In this document: positions 52,025-57,638 of the stretch, in pieces
Numbering within the stretch: the first letter of the stretch is position 1
Layout: every line of letters begins with the position of its first letter
NCBI GenBank assembly: GCA_934541015.1
Contig: CAKTDC010000018.1
Span: 1 to 57,638 of the forward strand
DNA from: an uncultured Luteimonas sp.
Lineage (GTDB): Bacteria; Pseudomonadota; Gammaproteobacteria; Xanthomonadales; Xanthomonadaceae
DNA: 57,638 nt
Direction: 5' to 3'
Notes under the pieces: model-generated
What the model was told of the DNA's origin: nothing
What the model saw: only the letters and a program-made list of their open reading frames with translations
The model's database searches: none
Translations under genes and position numbers: made by a program

Positions 52025-53334
52025 CTGCGGCCTGGCTCGCCTCGCGCGGCGGCCCGCTGCGCGGGGAGCTGCTGGTGCCGGGCGACAAGTCGATCTCGCA
52101 CCGGGCGGTGATGCTCGCCTCGCTGGCCGACGGAGTGTCGCGGATCGAGGGCTTCCTCGAGGGCGAGGACGCGCGCGCGACCGAGGCGATCTTCCGCCAG
52201 ATGGGCGTGCGCATCGAGGTTCCGGCGGAAGGTTCGCGCATCGTCCATGGCGTCGGCATCGACGGCCTGCGCGCACCGTCGCAGCCGCTGGACTGCGGCA
52301 ACGCCGGCACCGGCATGCGCCTGCTGGCCGGGCTGCTGGCCGGCCAGCGCTTCGATACCGTCCTGGTCGGCGACGCCTCGCTGTCGAAGCGGCCGATGCG
52401 CCGGGTCACCGACCCGCTGGCGCGCATGGGCGCGATGATCGAGACCGCCGCCGGCGGCGTGCCGCCGCTGAGAATCCACGGCAGCAATGCGCTGCAAGGC
52501 ATTGATTTGGAAACACAGGTCGCCAGCGCACAGGTGAAATCCGCGGTGCTGCTCGCCGGCCTCTATGCCCGCGGCAGCACCAGCGTGCGCGAGCCGCATC
52601 CGACCCGCGACTACACCGAGCGCATGCTCCAGGCGCTGGGCTGGCCGGTCGAGTTCGCGCCGGGTTTCGCCCGGCTCGAGGGCGGGCACCGGCTGCAGGC
52701 GCGCGACATCGTGGTGCCCGCGGACTTTTCCTCGGCCGCGTTCTTCATCGTCGCTGCGACCCTGGTGCCCGGCTCGGAGCTGCTGCTGAAGCGGGTGGGC
52801 ATGAATCCGCGGCGCACCGGCCTGCTGCACGTGCTGCGCGCCATGGGCGCCGACATCGTCGAGACGCCGGCAAGCGGGCAGGGCGGCGAGCCGGTGAGCG
52901 ACCTGCTGGTGCGGCACGCGCCGCTGCGCGGGATCGAGGTGCCGCAGGCGCATGTCGCCGACATGATCGACGAGTTCCCGGTGCTGTTCGTGGCCGCGGC
53001 CTTCGCCGAGGGGGCCACGGTCGTGAGCGGCGCGGCGGAACTGCGGGTCAAGGAGTCCGACCGTATCGCGACCATGGCCGACGGCCTGCGTTCGCTGGGC
53101 GTGCGCGTGGACGAAGCGGCCGACGGCGCCACCATCCACGGCGGCACCGAGGTCGGCGGGGGACGGGTGCGGAGCCACGACGACCACCGCATCGCGATGT
53201 CGTTCGCGGTCGCGGCACAGCTGGCCGGAGGCGCGATCCGCATCGACGACATCGCCACCGTCGCCACCTCGTTCCCGGGCTTCGACACGCTCGCCCGGCG
53301 CGCGGGTTTCGGGCTGGAGGTCGCGGCCGGCTGA
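52021..53334 (+). CDS. aroA: 5-enolpyruvylshikimate-3-phosphate synthase
   Basis: 437 aa. It joins shikimate-3-phosphate and PEP in the shikimate pathway. Visible motifs are PGDKSISHRAVM near 21-32, NAGTGMRLLAGLLAG near 95, SLSKRPMRRV, SAQVKSAVLLAGL, EFPVLFVAA and KESDRI, then DDHRIAMSFAVAA. The start is GTG 52021 in a GTGA overlap with the pheA stop, which shows translational coupling; the longer open frame upstream is a shadow of pheA. The motifs LAG and DKSISHRA are reminiscent of the class II-type enzyme, but classification by eye is uncertain. Confidence 0.95.
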   Translation: MTAAWLASRGGPLRGELLVPGDKSISHRAVMLASLADGVSRIEGFLEGEDARATEAIFRQMGVRIEVPAEGSRIVHGVGIDGLRAPSQPLDCGNAGTGMRLLAGLLAGQRFDTVLVGDASLSKRPMRRVTDPLARMGAMIETAAGGVPPLRIHGSNALQGIDLETQVASAQVKSAVLLAGLYARGSTSVREPHPTRDYTERMLQALGWPVEFAPGFARLEGGHRLQARDIVVPADFSSAAFFIVAATLVPGSELLLKRVGMNPRRTGLLHVLRAMGADIVETPASGQGGEPVSDLLVRHAPLRGIEVPQAHVADMIDEFPVLFVAAAFAEGATVVSGAAELRVKESDRIATMADGLRSLGVRVDEAADGATIHGGTEVGGGRVRSHDDHRIAMSFAVAAQLAGGAIRIDDIATVATSFPGFDTLARRAGFGLEVAAG

Positions 53335-53370
53335 CGCCGGGCGGTGCAGCCGCACGCCACCGGGGAAGCG

Positions 53371-53390
53371 ATTCCCGCCTGCGCGGGAAT
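53371..53390. repeat. dRS3-like palindrome (ATTCCC-N8-GGGAAT)
   Basis: ATTCCCGCCTGCGCGGGAAT matches the neisserial dRS3 consensus ATTCCC-N8-GGGAAT and the common 'ATTCCCGC..GCGGGAATGAC' dispersed element of many proteobacteria. It lies between aroA and the convergent TonB-like gene and could also terminate transcription as a hairpin. Confidence 0.7.
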
Positions 53391-53421
53391 GACGATCAAA
53401 AGCGAGCGGGCCAGGGGGTCC

Positions 53422-54063
53422 CTAGCGCGGCGCGTCGAAGCGGATCGTCTGCTGCACGCTGCCCGGCACCGCAACGCCGTCGCGGACCGCGGGCTGGAAG
53501 CGCCATCGCTGCACGGCTTGGACCGCGGCGCGGTCCAGCGCCCGGTTGCGGCTGCTCTGCAGTACCTGGATGGACGCCGGGCGGCCGTCGGCGGCCACGT
53601 CGATGCGCAGCACCACCTCGCCCGAGGCTCCCGCGCGCAGGGCGGCGCGCGGGTACTCCGGCGGCGGCGCCGAAAGCAGCTGCGGCATCGCGCCGCCGGC
53701 CACGGGACCAGATGCCGGGGAGCCGGGGACATCGGCGGCGGGACGCGCTCCGGGCGCGGGCGGCGGTACCGGCGCGTCGCCGAGCTCGACCTGCCCGGAG
53801 GGCGTGGCGGCGGCGCTGGGGTCGAATTCGCTGACGTCGCTGCCGGCGGGCAGCGGCGCCGGCAGCGGTTCGAACACCTGGCCCTGCACGTCGGTGGGGA
53901 CCGGCTGCGTGCGGTAGAACTCGAACTCGTCGCGCTTGCCGCGCCAGACGATCAGGAACAGCAGCAGGCCGGCGACGAAGGCCGCGGCGATCAGCCACCA
54001 GGCGCGTCCGCCGGGGAGCGGTCGCGATCGCGCGGGTGGATTGCGGTCGGGTGTGGCGGTCAT
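53422..54063 (-). CDS. TonB-like energy transducer protein
   Basis: 213 aa. An N-terminal inner-membrane anchor (WWLIAAAFVAGLLLFLIVW, about 22-40) is followed by a Pro/Ala-rich periplasmic linker (about 60-120) and a TonB C-terminal domain (PEYPRAALRAGASGEVVLRIDVAADGRP ... AVQAVQRWRFQPA). Such proteins couple the proton gradient to outer-membrane receptors, but no exbB/exbD is adjacent, so it may be an orphan TonB or a structural variant. ATG 54063 precedes the anchor. It is convergent with aroA and divergent from serS. Confidence 0.88.
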   Translation of the reverse strand: MTATPDRNPPARSRPLPGGRAWWLIAAAFVAGLLLFLIVWRGKRDEFEFYRTQPVPTDVQGQVFEPLPAPLPAGSDVSEFDPSAAATPSGQVELGDAPVPPPAPGARPAADVPGSPASGPVAGGAMPQLLSAPPPEYPRAALRAGASGEVVLRIDVAADGRPASIQVLQSSRNRALDRAAVQAVQRWRFQPAVRDGVAVPGSVQQTIRFDAPR

Positions 54064-54216
54064 GTCGGCAGGAGAAGCGGTGCGTCCCGATTGTGGCACA
54101 GCCCCGCCAGTGCGCCGGTGGCGCCGCAGCCGGCGTTTCGCCTGCATGCAGCTCGTGCCCGGTTCCGTGCCGCGCCGGGGCGCGACGGGCCCGTGGCCGC
54201 CGATCTCGGGCGATAA

Positions 54217-55527
<1,311 letters not shown>

Positions 55528-55575
55528 CGCGCCCGGACCGGCACGAGCCCGCGCCCCTGCCGGAACGCGGAACGG

Positions 55576-56157
55576 TCAGGCGGCTTCGCGCACCGGAGCG
55601 GACAGCGTCGCCAGGGCGCGGTCGATGGCCTGCGCGCGATGTTCCGGCGACAGGTTGACGCCGTCGGCGCGCACGAAGCCCACGTCCTCGACTCCGAGGA
55701 AGCCGAACAGGTGGCGCAGGTAGGGTTCGACGAAGTCGCTGGGCTGGCCGCCGTGCTCGCCGCCGGCGGAGGCCGCCACCACGATGCGCTTGCCGCGCGC
55801 CAGCCCCTCGGGGCCTTCGGCGGTGTAGCGGAAGGTGCGGCCCTTGACCGCGATCCGGTCGATCCACGCCTTCAGCGACGAGGGGATGCCGAAGTTGTAC
55901 ATCGGGGCGCCGAGCACCACCACGTCGGCGTCCAGGAATTCCTGCAGCACCTGCTCCGAACGCGCCTGTTCGAGCTCGTCGGCGGCGGCCAGCGAGCGCG
56001 AGGAGAGGTGGACGACGGCGGCGTCGCCGTCGAGGTCGCGGTGGCGGACCTGCAGGCCGGGGATAGCGGCCTGCCAGCGGGCGACGATTTCGGCGGTCAG
56101 CTGGCGCGACACCGAGTGTTCGCCGAGGATGCTCGAGTCGAGATGCAGAAGTTTCAT
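55576..56157 (-). CDS. azoR: FMN-dependent NADH-azoreductase
   Basis: This 193-aa flavodoxin-fold enzyme reduces quinones and azo compounds with NADH. Motifs include LHLDSSILGEHSVSRQLT for FMN phosphate binding, GAPMYNFGIPSSLKAWIDRI and the ASAGGEHG flavin loop. Length fits AzoR (about 200). It is divergent from a LysR regulator 109 nt away, the classic arrangement in which the regulator controls the azoreductase in response to electrophiles or quinones. Confidence 0.92.
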   Translation of the reverse strand: MKLLHLDSSILGEHSVSRQLTAEIVARWQAAIPGLQVRHRDLDGDAAVVHLSSRSLAAADELEQARSEQVLQEFLDADVVVLGAPMYNFGIPSSLKAWIDRIAVKGRTFRYTAEGPEGLARGKRIVVAASAGGEHGGQPSDFVEPYLRHLFGFLGVEDVGFVRADGVNLSPEHRAQAIDRALATLSAPVREAA

Positions 56158-56240
56158 GTGGGCTCCGTTGTCGCCTTGCGGCTGGGACGGAGAGACTTTA
56201 TTTCGTTGCGTATTCAGGATAAATATGCTTCAATGCCACA

Positions 56241-56253
56241 TATTGTTCCAATA
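56241..56253. promoter_or_regulatory. LysR-type T-N11-A box
   Basis: TATTGTTCCAATA has inverted arms (ATTG/CAAT) and the T-N11-A form bound by LysR-type regulators. It lies in the AT-rich azoR/lysR intergenic region, 14 nt before the regulator start, so autoregulation and azoR control are both likely. Confidence 0.55.
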
Positions 56254-56266
56254 ATGGTGATCGGTC

Positions 56267-57274
56267 ATGCAGGATCTCAATGATCTCTACTACTTCGCGA
56301 TGGTCGTGGATCACGGTGGCTTCGCGGCGGCCGAGCGCGCGCTCGGAATCCCCAAGTCGCGCCTGAGCCGCAGGATCAGCCAGCTGGAGAACGACCTGGG
56401 CGTGCGCCTGCTGCAGCGCTCCACGCGGCGCTTCGCGGTGACCGACGTCGGCCAGAGCGTGCACAGGCACGCGCAGTCGATGCTGGCCGAGGCCACGGCC
56501 GCGCGCGAGGTGGTCGACCGGCTCAGCGCCGAGCCGCGCGGCCTGGTCAAGGCGAGCGTGCCGGTCGGCATCGCCCAGCAGCTGATGCCCAAGCTGCTGC
56601 CGGACTTCCTCGCCAGGTACCCCGAGGTGCGCGTGCAGTTGCACGTGAGCAACCGCCGCGTCGACGTCATCAACGAAGGCTTCGACATGGCCATGCGCAT
56701 CCGTTCGAAGCTCGACGACGATGGCAGCCTGGTCATGCGCAGCTTCGGCGAGATCCAGGAGCTGCTGGTCGCCAGTCCGAAGTACCTCGACCGCGCCGGC
56801 CGGCCGAAGACGCCCGACGATCTGGCCGGGCACACCACGATGAGCATGGGCGAGGACGAGGTCCGCCAGCGCTGGGAGCTGCGGGGCCGCGACGGTGAAG
56901 TGCGCCGGGTGGATCTCAAGCCGCGCGTGGCCGGCTTCGATTTCCCGATGCTGATGGAGCTGGCCAGGCAAGGCCTGGGCATCACCATGCTGCCCGAAAC
57001 GCTGTGCGCCGAAGCGGTGCGCAGCGGCGAGCTGGAAGTCGTGCTGCCGGAGTGGCGCCTGCCGCAGGGCATCGCCCACGTGGTGTTCGCCTCGCGGCGT
57101 GGCCTGCTGCCGGCGGTGCGCGTGTTCATCGATTTCCTCGCCGAGCGCCTGCCGCCGCTGATCGAGGAATCCAGCCTGGACTGTCGCAAGTCCGGCAGGG
57201 CGGACGCGAGGATTGCGCCGCTGCAGCGGGCCGCGGTTTCGAACGGGGCTGCCGCGGCCCCGCCACCGGCCTGA
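56267..57274 (+). CDS. LysR family transcriptional regulator
   Basis: 335 aa. The N-terminal winged HTH (DLYYFAMVVDHGGFAAAERALGIPKSRLSRRISQLENDLGVRLLQRSTR) is followed by a LysR substrate domain (about 90-300). The subtype with FDMAMRIRSKLDDDGSLVMR and QGLGITMLPE is common in CrgA/DsdC-like groups controlling quinone or azo reductases. The C-terminal 30 residues are Ala/Pro-rich and non-conserved. It is divergent from azoR with a T-N11-A box between. Confidence 0.92.
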   Translation: MQDLNDLYYFAMVVDHGGFAAAERALGIPKSRLSRRISQLENDLGVRLLQRSTRRFAVTDVGQSVHRHAQSMLAEATAAREVVDRLSAEPRGLVKASVPVGIAQQLMPKLLPDFLARYPEVRVQLHVSNRRVDVINEGFDMAMRIRSKLDDDGSLVMRSFGEIQELLVASPKYLDRAGRPKTPDDLAGHTTMSMGEDEVRQRWELRGRDGEVRRVDLKPRVAGFDFPMLMELARQGLGITMLPETLCAEAVRSGELEVVLPEWRLPQGIAHVVFASRRGLLPAVRVFIDFLAERLPPLIEESSLDCRKSGRADARIAPLQRAAVSNGAAAAPPPA

Positions 57275-57423
57275 ATCCGATGGCGGCGCCTGCCTGCGGA
57301 GAGTGCTGAGTCCGCGGCGGGCTGCACCGGGGTCGTCGCGAAGTCCGTCGTCCCTGCGAAGGCGGGGGCATTCGACTCCGATCCGGAGTCCAAGGCTTCG
57401 GGCCTTCGCGGAAACGACGGATT

Positions 57424-57500
57424 GCCGCAGGCGATGGTCAAACCGGCGACAACGCGCTAGCGTTGCACCCGCGCCACGCATCGCATTCCGGAGAGATGGC
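57424..57500 (+). repeat. 77-bp direct repeat, copy 1
   Basis: These 77 bases recur exactly at 57562-57638, the last base of the window. The repeat runs from a GCCGCAGGCGATGG hairpin region through a tRNA-upstream segment to the first 11 bases of a tRNA-Ser-like gene. Spacing between copies is 138 bp. Confidence 0.9.
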
Positions 57501-57532
57501 CGAGCGGTTCAAGGCATCGAGCTGGTCTTGAC
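57490..57532 (+). pseudogene. Broken tRNA-Ser-like 5' half
   Basis: GGAGAGATGGCCGAGCGGTT is the usual 5' end of a serine tRNA, and AAGGC closes a D arm. From about base 57516 the sequence departs from any cloverleaf: the anticodon stem has no partner, and a GC-rich palindromic segment follows. Either a real tRNA was disrupted, or this is a misassembled junction. No anticodon can be assigned. The rest of 57275-57489 holds no gene that I can support. Confidence 0.45.
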
Positions 57533-57561
57533 TGCGCAGGCCGCAGGCCGGAGCGAACATC

Positions 57562-57638
57562 GCCGCAGGCGATGGTCAAACCGGCGACAACGCGCTAGCG
57601 TTGCACCCGCGCCACGCATCGCATTCCGGAGAGATGGC
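57562..57638 (+). repeat. 77-bp direct repeat, copy 2 (ends at window edge)
   Basis: This copy is identical to 57424-57500 and stops exactly at the end of the sequence, just inside what would be another tRNA-Ser start. The preceding 57540-57561 contains GC-rich palindromic DNA. Confidence 0.9.

Overview
The window looks like a high-GC gammaproteobacterial chromosome of the family Xanthomonadaceae/Lysobacteraceae (Lysobacter or Luteimonas type). The reasons are the serC-pheA-aroA order, paired Oar-like TonB-dependent receptors, a PHA-granule gene set with an FFLEELY-motif protein, and GGGATTC heptad repeats. The genus is inferred; no rRNA is present.

Bases 1-17776 are an integrated element. 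A tRNA-Cys gene at the left edge carries a 50-bp sequence repeated exactly at 17727-17776 (attL/attR). Inside are a tyrosine integrase, a DUF4224 protein, two oppositely oriented gene remnants that both seem to lack their 5' ends, a 491-aa virion-like protein, and one uninterrupted 14-kb gene for a 4691-aa phage 'polyvalent' protein. That protein combines modules resembling inorganic pyrophosphatase, a PBECR nuclease, LPD1 plus a zinc peptidase, LPD3, two HExxGH domains and an LPD38-like C-terminus. No terminase, portal, capsid or replication gene is visible. I read the element as a prophage collapsed by an internal deletion, or a satellite reduced to an integrase and an injected-protein gene. 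It separates tRNA-Cys from tRNA-Leu(UAA), which are adjacent in many gammaproteobacteria.

Bases 18176-25518 hold an NRDE-family gene, an FMN/Fe-S glutamate-synthase-like membrane protein and a four-gene operon on the minus strand: NlpC/P60 endopeptidase, L-Ala-D/L-Glu epimerase, RpiR regulator and dicarboxylate/amino-acid symporter. Together these form a murein-peptide catabolic route. Across a regulatory region lie two large TonB-dependent receptors; the second overlaps a secreted class-C beta-lactamase-like serine hydrolase. This fits peptide or murein-fragment scavenging.

Bases 34276-38674 hold a small basic protein, a secreted PKD-domain metzincin-like protease with a secreted partner, and tRNA-Val. 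Bases 38818-47042 have a storage-lipid flavour: a TetR regulator, an acyl-CoA-binding protein and a fatty acyl-CoA reductase closely resembling Marinobacter FarA, then a PhaF-like phasin, a patatin, an FFLEELY protein and a PHA-granule regulatory-domain protein.

Bases 47106-57274 are housekeeping: an FHA protein, msrQ-msrP, the serC-pheA-aroA operon with overlapping genes, a TonB-like protein, serS, and a divergent azoR/LysR pair. The right edge contains a 77-bp direct repeat around a broken tRNA-Ser-like 5' half, and the second copy ends exactly at the last base. This may be an assembly-graph end rather than biology.
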